A stretch of DNA of 25,826 nucleotides from Lysobacterales bacterium. Its GTDB lineage: Bacteria; Pseudomonadota; Gammaproteobacteria; Xanthomonadales; SZUA-36. Positions 6,213 through 14,261 of this stretch are shown piece by piece. Position 1 is the stretch's first letter. Every line of letters starts with the position of its first letter. Below the pieces are notes generated by a model. It was not told where the DNA came from. It made no database searches and was given only the letters and a program-made list of their open reading frames with translations. The stretch is from positions 1 to 25,826 of the forward strand of contig JABSSV010000107.1 in assembly GCA_013213875.1 (NCBI GenBank), written 5' to 3'. Position numbers and translations under genes: made by a program.

Positions 6213-8225
6213 CTAGCTGACCCGGTCTCCCGGTTCCGCGCCGCTATCCGGGCTGAGCAGAAACAGGCCCGACTCACCCTCGGCCGCAAGAACCATGCCT
6301 TCGGATACGCCAAAGCGCATCTTACGGGGTTTCAGATTGGCCACCATCACGGTCAGGCGGCCGCTGAGCTGTTCCGGCTCGTAGGCACTCTTGATGCCGG
6401 CGAAGACGTTGCGTTGCTCACCGCCCAGATCCAGGGTCAGCTGCAGCAGCTTGTCTGCCTCCGGTACCGCCTGAGCCTTGATGATACGCGCCACGCGCAG
6501 GTCTACCCGGGTGAAATCATCGATCACGATTTCAGGCTCCAGGTCCAGGGTGACGGCAGGCGCTTCCGTGGGCTGCAAGGACGCGCGGCTGGCGTCTACC
6601 ATGGCTTCAACCTTGGCCGGGTCCACGCGCATCATCAGCGGCTGGAAGGCGTTCAGAGATCGATCCAGCAGCGGCTGGTCCAGTTCCGCCCAGGCCTGCA
6701 CGGGGCAGCCCAGGAAGGCAGCGGCCTTTTCAGCCGTGAATGGGATGGCGGGGGCCAGCAGAGTGATCAGGGCGCGAAACTGGTTGATACCTTGAGTGCA
6801 GACCGCCTGCACTTCCGCCTCACGCCCTTCTTCCTTGGCCATGAGCCAGGGCTTGTGCTCGTCGATGTAGCGGTTGGCCTGATCGGCCAGGGCCATGATG
6901 CGGCGTATGGCGGACTGATAGTTACGTGCTTCGAAGTCGGCGGCAATGGCCGGCCGCGCGTCCAGCGCAGCCTGATAGAGCGCCGCATCGGGCAGTTCAG
7001 CGGCCAGTTGCCCGTCAGAGCCCCGGTGGATAAAACCCGCGCAACGACTGGCAATATTAACGACCTTGCCGATCAGGTCGGCATTCACCCGGGCGACGAA
7101 GTCTTCCAGATTCAGGTCAATGTCAGCCAGCCCCGGTCCCAGCTTGGCGCAAAAGTAATAGCGCAGACTGTCCGGGTTCAGGTGCTCCAGATAGGTGCGG
7201 GCCATGATAAAGGTGCCCCGCGACTTGGACATTTTGGTGCCGTCTACCGTGAGAAAGCCGTGGGCATAGACGGCCGTGGGCATGCGATAGCCGGCACCCA
7301 TGAGCATGGCGGGCCAGAACAGCGTATGAAAGTACACGATGTCCTTGCCGATGAAATGGTACAGCTCCGTGTCGGAGTCGGGCTGCCACCATTCGTCGAA
7401 ATCCAGACCTTCGCGTTCGCAAAGTTCTTCAAAGCTGCCCATGTAGCCGATGGGCGCATCCACCCATACATAGAAGTACTTGTCCTTCGTGCCGGGAATG
7501 CGGAAACCGAAGTAGGGCGCATCGCGGGTGATGTCCCAGTCCCGCAGGCCGTCGGTGAACCACTCCTGCAGTTTGTTGGCGACCTCATCCTGCAGCGCGC
7601 CTGAGGATACCCAGCGCTTCAATGCCGCCTCGAAGCCGCTGAGGCGCACGAAGAAATGGTCGGAATCACGCACGACCGGCGTGGAACCGCTCACGGCAGA
7701 ACGCGGCTCAATCAGATCGGTCGGCGCATAGGTGCTGCCGCACACCTCACAGCTGTCGCCGTACTGGTCCGTCGCCTTGCACTTGGGGCAAGTGCCCTTG
7801 ATAAAGCGGTCGGGCAGGAACATGCCCTCTGCTTCGTCGTAAAACTGGGAGATGGACTTTTCAACCACATGGCCGTCGCACTGCAGGCGGTTGAAAATGC
7901 TTTCCACGCGCCGCTGGTTGGCGGCCGCATGGGTGGATGAAAAGTGGTCATAGCTCAGGCCGAAGTCCTGAAAATCAGCCTGATGCTCCGCATTCATGCG
8001 CTCAATCAGGGTTTCCGGGCTAATGCCCTGCCGCTGGGCGCTGAGCATGATCGGCGTGCCATGGGCGTCATCGGCCCAAGCAAAATAGCACTCATGCCCC
8101 TGGGCTCGCTGAAAGCGTGCCCAGATGTCGGTCTGAATATATTCCAGCATATGCCCGAGATGAATCGAGCCATTGGCATAGGGCAGCGCAGCCGTGAGAA
8201 GAATTCGTCGTTGTTGTTGTGTCAT
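6213..8225 (-). CDS. metG: Methionyl-tRNA synthetase
   Basis: Charges tRNA-Met with methionine in the cytoplasm. The 670-residue product carries the class I signatures HLGH at 22-25 (HIGH box) and KMSKS at 331-335. The zinc knuckle has C146-X2-C149 and C159-X2-C162. The C-terminal OB-fold tRNA-binding domain (Trbp111/EMAP type, from about residue 565) is recognised by IDDFTRVDLRVARI and the NLKPRKMRFGVSEGM region. The start at 8225 (MTQQQRR) is chosen by family alignment; the upstream in-frame extension is not family-like. The Shine-Dalgarno sequence is weak. It is divergent from apbC, as in many gammaproteobacteria, and probably heads the metG-rnf-nth transcript. Confidence 0.97.
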   Translation of the reverse strand: MTQQQRRILLTAALPYANGSIHLGHMLEYIQTDIWARFQRAQGHECYFAWADDAHGTPIMLSAQRQGISPETLIERMNAEHQADFQDFGLSYDHFSSTHAAANQRRVESIFNRLQCDGHVVEKSISQFYDEAEGMFLPDRFIKGTCPKCKATDQYGDSCEVCGSTYAPTDLIEPRSAVSGSTPVVRDSDHFFVRLSGFEAALKRWVSSGALQDEVANKLQEWFTDGLRDWDITRDAPYFGFRIPGTKDKYFYVWVDAPIGYMGSFEELCEREGLDFDEWWQPDSDTELYHFIGKDIVYFHTLFWPAMLMGAGYRMPTAVYAHGFLTVDGTKMSKSRGTFIMARTYLEHLNPDSLRYYFCAKLGPGLADIDLNLEDFVARVNADLIGKVVNIASRCAGFIHRGSDGQLAAELPDAALYQAALDARPAIAADFEARNYQSAIRRIMALADQANRYIDEHKPWLMAKEEGREAEVQAVCTQGINQFRALITLLAPAIPFTAEKAAAFLGCPVQAWAELDQPLLDRSLNAFQPLMMRVDPAKVEAMVDASRASLQPTEAPAVTLDLEPEIVIDDFTRVDLRVARIIKAQAVPEADKLLQLTLDLGGEQRNVFAGIKSAYEPEQLSGRLTVMVANLKPRKMRFGVSEGMVLAAEGESGLFLLSPDSGAEPGDRVS

Positions 8226-8258
8226 GGGGGCCTGGCGCCATCCGGTTTCAGTGTTCTT

Positions 8259-8286
8259 ATTATCGCATGGCGGAACGTCCAGCCAA
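8259..8286 (-). promoter_or_regulatory. Candidate sigma-70 promoter for metG
   Basis: On the minus strand TTGGCT (8286-8281) is separated by 16 bases from GATAAT (8264-8259). The start of transcription would fall about 25 bases before the metG ATG. This is a by-eye match, in the only sizeable gap available to drive the metG-rnf-nth genes. Confidence 0.4.
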
Positions 8287-8395
8287 AGACTTGCGGCAGC
8301 AAACGCCACCAGTAAAAAAATGCTGCCGACAGAAGGAATCTGACGCGACTCGCGGTAAACTAAGCGGGCTCTCTTTGCGCGGAACGCACACTGCC

Positions 8396-9484
8396 ATGAA
8401 TCCCATGAATGAAACCGAGCTGCGAGCTCTGCTCGACACGGTCCGGGCGCCAGGTCTGGAGCTGGGGCTGCTGGCGGCGGGGGCGGTGCGTGGCGCCGGC
8501 GTCGATGGCTCCAATGTAGCGGTGGATCTGCGCTTTGGTTACCCCTTGGGCGATCAGGCTGAGGCGCTGAGAACGGCTGTGAGCGACGCGCTGACGGCTG
8601 ATCCGCGTATCGCCCATGCGACCGTCAACGTGGATTGGCGGGTCGTGCCCCATGCGGTGCAGGCAGAACTTAAGCCGCAGCCCGGAATCCGCAATATCAT
8701 CGCCGTGGCCAGTGGTAAGGGCGGCGTCGGCAAATCCAGTACAGCGGTGAATTTGGCGCTGGCGCTGGCCCAGGCGGGCGCTGCCGTAGGCTTGCTGGAT
8801 GCTGATATCTACGGTCCCAGCCTGCCGCGCATGATGGGTCTTGAGGGGCAGCCCGATACGGACGGTAAAAAGATCGTGCCGCACGCGGCCCATGGCGTGA
8901 AAGTCATGTCCATGGGCTTTCTCGTAGATGAGGAGACGCCCATGATCTGGCGCGGCCCCATGGTGACCTCTGCGTTGAAACAGATGCTGGAGGAATGTGC
9001 CTGGGGCGAACTGGATTATCTGGTGATCGATCTGCCGCCCGGTACCGGTGATATTCAGCTCACCCTGGTGCAGAAGATTCCCGTGGCCGGTGCCGTGGTG
9101 GTCACCACGCCGCAGGACATTGCGCTGCTGGACGCGCGCAAGGCGCTGCAAATGTTCCGCAAGCTGGACGTGGCGGTGCTGGGGGTGGTGGAGAACATGA
9201 GTACCCACATCTGCAGCCAGTGTGGCATCCAGGAGGCCATTTTCGGTGCCGGCGGTGGCGAGGAGATGGCGGCGCGCTACGAAACGCCCCTGCTGGGACG
9301 CCTGCCGCTGGACATTCGAATCCGGGAGGCGCTCGATAGCGGCAAGCCGACGGTCGCTGCCGAGCCGGAAGGCAAGCTCGCGGGCGCCTACCGGGATCTC
9401 GCCCAGCGCGCTGCGGGGGAGTTGGCCCGCCGCCCCCGTAACCTGAAGTTGGATTTACCGGAGATCAAACTCCAGAATCGCTAG
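8396..9484 (+). CDS. apbC: ApbC/Mrp iron-sulfur cluster carrier ATPase
   Basis: P-loop ATPase that binds and delivers [4Fe-4S] clusters in the cytoplasm. With the ATG at 8396 the product is 362 residues. The N-terminal DUF59/MIP18-like domain spans about 1-85. The deviant Walker A SGKGGVGKS is at 106-114, the Walker B-like LLDADIYGPSLPR follows at about 133-145, and C273-S-Q-C276 is the CXXC cluster-binding pair. A second ATG at 8405 cannot be excluded and neither has a strong ribosome site. It is divergent from metG and followed by dcd, a recurrent gammaproteobacterial order. Confidence 0.96.
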   Translation: MNPMNETELRALLDTVRAPGLELGLLAAGAVRGAGVDGSNVAVDLRFGYPLGDQAEALRTAVSDALTADPRIAHATVNVDWRVVPHAVQAELKPQPGIRNIIAVASGKGGVGKSSTAVNLALALAQAGAAVGLLDADIYGPSLPRMMGLEGQPDTDGKKIVPHAAHGVKVMSMGFLVDEETPMIWRGPMVTSALKQMLEECAWGELDYLVIDLPPGTGDIQLTLVQKIPVAGAVVVTTPQDIALLDARKALQMFRKLDVAVLGVVENMSTHICSQCGIQEAIFGAGGGEEMAARYETPLLGRLPLDIRIREALDSGKPTVAAEPEGKLAGAYRDLAQRAAGELARRPRNLKLDLPEIKLQNR

Positions 9485-9485
9485 C

Positions 9486-9517
9486 CGGCACGGAACCGGG
9501 CAGCTTTGTCCGTGCCG
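9486..9517 (+). terminator. Inverted repeat after apbC, possible weak terminator
   Basis: A perfect 9-bp inverted repeat (CGGCACGGA / TCCGTGCCG) with a 14-base loop starts two bases after the apbC stop. No T tract follows it, so it may be a processing or mRNA-stabilising hairpin, or a factor-assisted stop between apbC and dcd. Confidence 0.35.
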
Positions 9518-9591
9518 CCATTTACTCGCTTTACCGACTCTGGCAGGGTACGCCCTGAAGCTGCACCAGCGCCCCTGCTTTTGGAGAGTAC

Positions 9592-10161
9592 ATGAGCATC
9601 AAATCAGACCACTGGATTCGCCGTATGGTCGATGAACACGGCATGATTGAGCCCTTTGAGGCTGGCCAGGGCCGCCATAATGCCGCGGGCCAGCGGTTGG
9701 TGAGCTACGGCACCAGTAGCTACGGCTACGATGGGCGTTGCGCCAACCAGTTCAAGATTTTCACCAACATCAACTCGGCGGTGGTTGATCCGAAACAGTT
9801 CGATGAGAACAGCTTTGTGGATTTTGAGGGGGACTCCTGCATCATTCCACCGAACTCTTTTGCGCTGGCACATACGGTGGAATATTTCCGCATACCGAGG
9901 AATGTTCTGACCGTTTGTCTGGGCAAATCTACCTACGCCCGCTGTGGGATTATCGTGAACGTCACGCCTTTGGAGCCCGAGTGGGAAGGGCATGTGACCC
10001 TGGAATTCTCCAACACCACGCCGCTGCCAGCGCGAATCTATGCCAACGAGGGTGTGGCCCAGTTTTTGTTCTTTGAGTCTGATGAGCCCTGCGGCACCTC
10101 CTACAAGGACCGCGGCGGAAAATATCAGGGCCAGACCGGCGTGACCTTGCCACGCACCTGA
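9592..10161 (+). CDS. dcd: dCTP deaminase
   Basis: Converts dCTP to dUTP for thymidylate synthesis. The 189-residue product has the trimeric dUTPase-fold signatures SSYGYD (early), IIPPNSFALAHTVEYFRIP, GKSTYARCGI and the catalytic-glutamate segment EGHVTLEFSNTTPLPARI; YKDRGGKYQGQ lies near the C-terminus. GGAGAG ends three bases before the ATG. It starts 107 bp after apbC, likely in the same transcriptional direction and possibly the same unit. It converges with degS, leaving only 13 bases between the two stops. Confidence 0.97.
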   Translation: MSIKSDHWIRRMVDEHGMIEPFEAGQGRHNAAGQRLVSYGTSSYGYDGRCANQFKIFTNINSAVVDPKQFDENSFVDFEGDSCIIPPNSFALAHTVEYFRIPRNVLTVCLGKSTYARCGIIVNVTPLEPEWEGHVTLEFSNTTPLPARIYANEGVAQFLFFESDEPCGTSYKDRGGKYQGQTGVTLPRT

Positions 10162-10174
10162 AGCAGGCGCGGGG

Positions 10175-11281
10175 CTAGCGCAGTGGTGGTTGCTGAATTA
10201 GCTGCGCATAGCTCTCGAACACATTGCCATTGCGTTCTACCAGCAGCCCGATCTGTGCGCCCGGTGGCAGGCGCGAGATGGTGAGCAGGGTAGAGCGTGC
10301 ATCATCCGTGGCCTCGCCGTTGAGCGCCAGCAGCACATCGCCCGCGCGCAGATTGGCATTCCAGGCAGGACTGCCTGCGCTGACGTTCAGCACCAGTACG
10401 CCGCGGCGCACGGTGCTGCCGTCAGCCTGAAGCGTCAAGCGCTGCTGGTCCATAAAGTTGGCACCCAGCCAACCGCGACGCACCGAACCGTATTCGATGA
10501 TCTGATCCATCACGCTGCGCGCCAGGTTAATGGGAATGGCGAATCCGATGTTCTGTCCGCCCGTTGCACGATCCAGATTCCGGGTGCTGATGCCAATGAC
10601 CTCACCGCGGGCATTGATGAGTGCGCCGCCGCTGTTGCCCGCATTGATGGCCGCGTCGGTCTGAATAAAATCCTCCAGCATGACCGAGCGCAGGTCGTTG
10701 CGACCGGTGGCGCTGACAATACCCATGGTCACCGTATGGCTCAGGCCCAGGGCGTTGCCGATGGCAAGCACCACGTCGCCCACGCGCGGTGCGCTGTCCA
10801 TGGCCAGCGGGGCAGTGGGCAGTCCGTTCAGATCAACCCGCAGCACTGCCAAATCGGTGGCCGGGTCAGAGCCAACGATCTCGGCGCTGGCAAAGCGACC
10901 ATCCCAGAGTCCAACCTGAATATTTGAAACGTCACTGACCACATGATTGTTGGTCAGGATGTAGCCGTCCTCGCGAATCAGTACGCCAGACCCCATATCG
11001 CGGCTGTTGCGGCGCACATATTGGCGCCCCATGATGCGCTGCAGTTCCGGACCAATCTCCTGCAACTCAACGGTTTGCGTGTAGATGCTCACGACCGAGG
11101 GGGCCGTGCGATCGACCGCGTCAGCGAAAGTGGTCACCGTGGGCGTGGGCGCCTCGGTGCGCAGATGGGATTGCAGCGCATGGCGCAGTGACGGCACGCT
11201 GAGAATCACAATAAAAGCGAGCGCCAGGCCGGCCGCAACCGATTGCAGAAGGAAGATCAGCAGGCTGTTACCGCGCTTCAT
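10175..11281 (-). CDS. degS: DegS/AlgW-type membrane-anchored serine protease
   Basis: Periplasmic site-1 protease of the HtrA family. In the DegS branch it senses misfolded porin tails through its PDZ domain and cuts the anti-sigma factor RseA to activate sigma-E. The 368-residue product has an uncleaved N-terminal membrane anchor (about 7-29). The trypsin-like domain has catalytic His113 (TNNHVV), Asp143 (TDLAVLRVD) and Ser217 (GNSGGA). A single PDZ domain occupies about 270-365. One PDZ plus an anchor favours DegS/AlgW over two-PDZ DegP/DegQ. The ribosome site is weak. Substrate specificity cannot be read from the sequence, so the symbol is by domain architecture. Confidence 0.9.
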   Translation of the reverse strand: MKRGNSLLIFLLQSVAAGLALAFIVILSVPSLRHALQSHLRTEAPTPTVTTFADAVDRTAPSVVSIYTQTVELQEIGPELQRIMGRQYVRRNSRDMGSGVLIREDGYILTNNHVVSDVSNIQVGLWDGRFASAEIVGSDPATDLAVLRVDLNGLPTAPLAMDSAPRVGDVVLAIGNALGLSHTVTMGIVSATGRNDLRSVMLEDFIQTDAAINAGNSGGALINARGEVIGISTRNLDRATGGQNIGFAIPINLARSVMDQIIEYGSVRRGWLGANFMDQQRLTLQADGSTVRRGVLVLNVSAGSPAWNANLRAGDVLLALNGEATDDARSTLLTISRLPPGAQIGLLVERNGNVFESYAQLIQQPPLR

Positions 11282-11358
11282 GGGGTGGCTCGCTGTGCAG
11301 ATCGCGACGCGCGGCGTTTGGTTTGATCAATCACGGCCACATTCTAGCTTTAAAGCGA

Positions 11359-11388
11359 TTGTCTCGCATGAGGCAAATCGGATAAAAT
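11359..11388 (+). promoter_or_regulatory. Candidate sigma-70 promoter for petABC
   Basis: TTGTCT (11359-11364) and TAAAAT (11383-11388) are separated by 18 bases. Transcription would begin near 11395 and leave a leader of about 240 bases before petA. Judged by eye; other weak matches exist in the same AT-richer stretch. Confidence 0.4.
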
Positions 11389-11448
11389 CAGAGACTGTTC
11401 CGGGTACAGCGACGTATAAGCAAAAACAGGGGCCAGAAAGGCCTCGTT

Positions 11449-11471
11449 GTTTCGCGGGGAGGAGGCGAAAC
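11449..11471 (+). promoter_or_regulatory. Leader hairpin with GGA-rich loop upstream of petA
   Basis: GTTTCGC and GCGAAAC form a perfect 7-bp stem around the 9-base loop GGGGAGGAG. A purine-rich GGA loop on a stem is the type of site bound by CsrA/RsmA-family regulators. It is also Shine-Dalgarno-like, yet no start codon follows at a useful distance. A regulatory role is inference only. Confidence 0.35.
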
Positions 11472-11632
11472 ACAGCGCGACTGTTGACTGCATTTGCCCG
11501 CCTGAAAGGCACCACAAGACGGCGACCATGAATTTGGCAATGCACAACAACGTTGAGCCCATTCTATTCAAATCAACCACCGGTCCTGCCGCAATCGCAG
11601 GGAGTCCGGCTGGAAACATCCTGGAGTAGCAC

Positions 11633-12229
11633 ATGTCAGCTGATGGCGTGAATAAGGAACGGCGCAGGTTTCTCCTCGCCACCACCTCGGCCGTGGGGGC
11701 CGTGGGAGTCGGTTTGGCCGCCGTGCCGTTTATCTCTACCTGGCTTCCAAGCGCCAAGGCCAAGGCGGTTGGCGCGCCGGTTGAAGTGAACGTGGGCAAG
11801 CTGGACTTCGGACAGATTCTGAAGGTGCAGTGGCGTGGCCAGACCATCGGCATTCTGCGCCGTGACGAGCGTATGATTGAAGATCTGCCGTCGCTGGACG
11901 ACCGGCTTCGTGATCCGAATTCGGCCGAATCAATCCAGCCGGGCTACGCTGTTAACGAGGCGCGTGCCAGCAATGCGCAATTTCTGGTAGTGAACATGCA
12001 CTGCACGCACCTAGGCTGTGTTCCGCAGCTGATCCCGCAGGTGGGTGCCCAGCCCTTCGACGATGACTGGAAGGGGGGCTTTTACTGCCCCTGTCACAAA
12101 TCCAAGTTCGATATGGCAGGTCGCGTTTACAATGGGGTGCCGGCACCGACCAATCTAACCGTGCCGCCCTACAGCTTTCTCGATGATCAGACCGTGCTGA
12201 TCGGTGTCAATCCGGAAGGAGCAGCCTAA
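11633..12229 (+). CDS. petA: Ubiquinol-cytochrome c reductase, Rieske iron-sulfur subunit
   Basis: Rieske [2Fe-2S] subunit of the cytochrome bc1 complex, which takes one electron from quinol at the Qo site and passes it to cytochrome c1. It has 198 residues. The N-terminus carries a twin-arginine motif (R10-R-R-F-L) and a hydrophobic anchor (about 15-37), so export is by Tat with the anchor retained. Cluster ligands lie in C124-T-H126-L-G-C129 and C152-P-C154-H155, with Cys129 and Cys154 forming the usual disulfide. GGAG lies 6 bases before the ATG. The stop overlaps the petB start by one base (TAATG). Confidence 0.97.
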   Translation: MSADGVNKERRRFLLATTSAVGAVGVGLAAVPFISTWLPSAKAKAVGAPVEVNVGKLDFGQILKVQWRGQTIGILRRDERMIEDLPSLDDRLRDPNSAESIQPGYAVNEARASNAQFLVVNMHCTHLGCVPQLIPQVGAQPFDDDWKGGFYCPCHKSKFDMAGRVYNGVPAPTNLTVPPYSFLDDQTVLIGVNPEGAA

Positions 12230-13473
12230 TGGGTAAAGCAGCGAGTGGTGTTGGCCGTCAGGCCACGAGTTTCCTGAACTGGGTGGACCAGCGCCTGCCG
12301 GTCACGGATTTCTGGAACGCCCATCTGGCCAAGTATTACGCGCCCAAGAACTTCAACTTCTGGTACTACATGGGTGGCCTGGCGCTGCTGGTACTGGTCA
12401 TGCAGATTGTGACGGGCATCTTCCTCACCATGCATTACAAGCCCTCGGCGGCTGAGGCTTTTGCGTCCGTTGAATACATCATGCGCGATGTGGATTGGGG
12501 CTGGCTGGTGCGCTACATGCACTCTACTGGCGCGTCCTTCTTCTTCATCATTGTGTACCTGCACATGTTCCGCAGCCTGCTCTATGGCTCGCATCGCAAG
12601 CCGCGTGAGCTGATCTGGGTGTTTGGCATGCTGATCTACCTGCTGCTCATGGCCGAGGCCTTCTTTGGCTATGTGCTGCCCTGGGGTCAGATGTCCTACT
12701 GGGGAGCGCAGGTCATCATCAACCTGTTCGGCGCCATACCGGCCATCGGCGAGCCGCTGACCGAGTGGATCCGGGGTGATTACTTTATCTCCGATGCGAC
12801 CATCAACCGCTTCTTTGCGCTGCATGTGATCGCGCTGCCGCTGGCTCTGGCCGGTCTGGTCGCCATGCACCTCACGGCGCTGCACGAGGTGGGCTCCAAT
12901 AACCCCGATGGCATCGACATCAAGAAGAACAAGGACGAGGACGGCGTGCCCGTGGACGGCATTCCCTTCCATCCTTACTACACGGTAAAGGATATTTTTG
13001 GCGCCTCCATGTTCCTTATGATCTTCGCGTTTGTGATCTTTTTCTGGCCCGAGGCCGGCGGCCTGTTTCTGGAGCATGACAACTTCGCTCCGGCTAACCC
13101 GCTGGTGACGCCGGAACATATCAAGCCGGTCTGGTACTTCACGCCGTACTACGCGATCCTCAAGGCCGTGCCCGATAAGCTGATGGGCGTGGTGCTCATG
13201 GGTGTGTCCGTAGGTGTGCTGTTCCTTCTGCCCTGGCTGGACCGGTCACCGGTGCGTTCCATTCGCTACAAGGGCAACTGGTACAAGATCCTTGTATTCA
13301 CCTTCGCCATCGCTTTTGTGCGACTGGGCATGCTGGGCATGGCCGAGGGGACACCGGCGCAAACCTGGGAGATGCGCTTCTGGACCTTTATCTACTTCGC
13401 CTTCTTTATTCTGCTGTTTTTCCTCAGCAAGAATGGCGCCGTTAAGCCAGAACCGGAACGAGTGACTCACTAA
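12229..13473 (+). CDS. petB: Cytochrome b of the bc1 complex
   Basis: Membrane core of the bc1 complex, holding hemes bL and bH and both quinone sites. It has 414 residues and about eight hydrophobic helices. Heme ligands are His98 and His112 on one helix and His199 and His214 on another. ALHEVGSNNPDG follows the second pair. The Qo-site motif, usually PEWY in mitochondria and alphaproteobacteria, reads P300-V-W-Y. The His199-His214 spacing is 15 residues rather than the mitochondrial 14. It starts on the last base of the petA stop and ends the same way into petC, so the three pet genes are translationally coupled. Confidence 0.97.
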   Translation: MGKAASGVGRQATSFLNWVDQRLPVTDFWNAHLAKYYAPKNFNFWYYMGGLALLVLVMQIVTGIFLTMHYKPSAAEAFASVEYIMRDVDWGWLVRYMHSTGASFFFIIVYLHMFRSLLYGSHRKPRELIWVFGMLIYLLLMAEAFFGYVLPWGQMSYWGAQVIINLFGAIPAIGEPLTEWIRGDYFISDATINRFFALHVIALPLALAGLVAMHLTALHEVGSNNPDGIDIKKNKDEDGVPVDGIPFHPYYTVKDIFGASMFLMIFAFVIFFWPEAGGLFLEHDNFAPANPLVTPEHIKPVWYFTPYYAILKAVPDKLMGVVLMGVSVGVLFLLPWLDRSPVRSIRYKGNWYKILVFTFAIAFVRLGMLGMAEGTPAQTWEMRFWTFIYFAFFILLFFLSKNGAVKPEPERVTH

Positions 13474-14216
13474 TGAAGAATTATAAAAACCTGCTCGCGC
13501 TGGTGGCCTTGCTGGCCTTGCCCGCAGCTGGCGCCCTGGCGGCCGGTGGTGGTGCTGACCTGAAGCCGTCCGGAGCCAATATTAACGATCTGGGCAGTCT
13601 GCAGCGCGGCGCCCAGCTGTTCATGAACTACTGCATGGGCTGTCACAGTGCCGAGTACATGCGCTATAACCGGCTGGCGGAGGACCTGGAACTGGGTGAG
13701 GACATGGTCATGAAGAATCTGATCTTTACTGATCAGAAAATCGGTGACCCCATGACCATTGCCATGAGCCAGGAAAATGCTGAGCAATGGTTTGGCAAGG
13801 CGCCGCCGGACCTGTCCCTGATCGGCCGCTCCCGCGGGGCTGACTGGGTATACAACTACATGCTGGGCTTTTACCGCGACGCTAATGGCGGCTGGAACAA
13901 CACGGTACTGGAAAATGCCTCCATGCCGCATGTATTCTGGCAGCTGCAGGGTATTCAGGAACCGGTCTACAAGACGGTGGAGGAGAACGGTGTCGAGCGT
14001 CAGGTGGTTGACCATCTGGAACTGGTCGAACCCGGTTCCCTGAGTCCGGAAGCCTATGACGACAGCATGCGGGATCTGGCCGCTTTCATCGATTACCTCG
14101 GTGAGCCGGCGCAGTTGAAGCGGAAAAAAATCGGTGTCTGGGTCATGCTTTACATGGCCTTTTTTGCCTTCCTCGCCTACCTGCTGAAGGTCGAATACTG
14201 GCGCGACGTCCACTAA
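13473..14216 (+). CDS. petC: Cytochrome c1 of the bc1 complex
   Basis: Membrane-anchored c-type cytochrome that receives electrons from the Rieske protein. It has 247 residues. A cleavable signal peptide (about 1-24, cleavage near ALA/AGG) precedes the heme motif C54-M-G-C57-H58. The likely axial methionine is Met151 in SMPHVFWQ. A C-terminal membrane helix lies at about 221-240. The gene is a single-length cytochrome c1, not a petB-petC fusion. The start shares a base with the petB stop (TAATG). Confidence 0.97.
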   Translation: MKNYKNLLALVALLALPAAGALAAGGGADLKPSGANINDLGSLQRGAQLFMNYCMGCHSAEYMRYNRLAEDLELGEDMVMKNLIFTDQKIGDPMTIAMSQENAEQWFGKAPPDLSLIGRSRGADWVYNYMLGFYRDANGGWNNTVLENASMPHVFWQLQGIQEPVYKTVEENGVERQVVDHLELVEPGSLSPEAYDDSMRDLAAFIDYLGEPAQLKRKKIGVWVMLYMAFFAFLAYLLKVEYWRDVH

Positions 14217-14224
14217 TAACCATG

Positions 14225-14243
14225 CCATCGCAACTGACGATGG
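14225..14243 (+). terminator. Small hairpin between petC and sspA
   Basis: CCATCG and CGATGG form a perfect 6-bp stem around a 7-base loop, followed by only three T residues, just after the petC stop and before the sspA ribosome site. It may attenuate or process the transcript between the bc1 genes and sspAB. It is too weak to call a full terminator. Confidence 0.3.
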
Positions 14244-14261
14244 TTTGACCGGAGATTATCT

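Larger units (their letters stand above)
11282..11632. other. 351-bp intergenic region between divergent degS and petA
   Basis: No convincing full gene lies here. It must hold the start signals for degS (leftward) and petABC (rightward). Visible items are a sigma-70-like promoter at 11359-11388, a purine-loop hairpin at 11449-11471, a GGCC-N5-GGCC hairpin just before it (about 11430-11443), and a small open frame at 11528-11629 (33 codons from an ATG) whose TAG lies inside the petA ribosome-site spacer. The small frame has no clear ribosome site and is not called as a gene. Confidence 0.6.

Noticed and set aside
6096..7604. 502-codon plus-strand open frame over metG
   Set aside because: Antisense shadow of metG, which has both class I synthetase signatures and the expected length.
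12226..13119. 297-codon minus-strand open frame over petB
   Set aside because: Antisense to petB, no recognisable family, no ribosome site.
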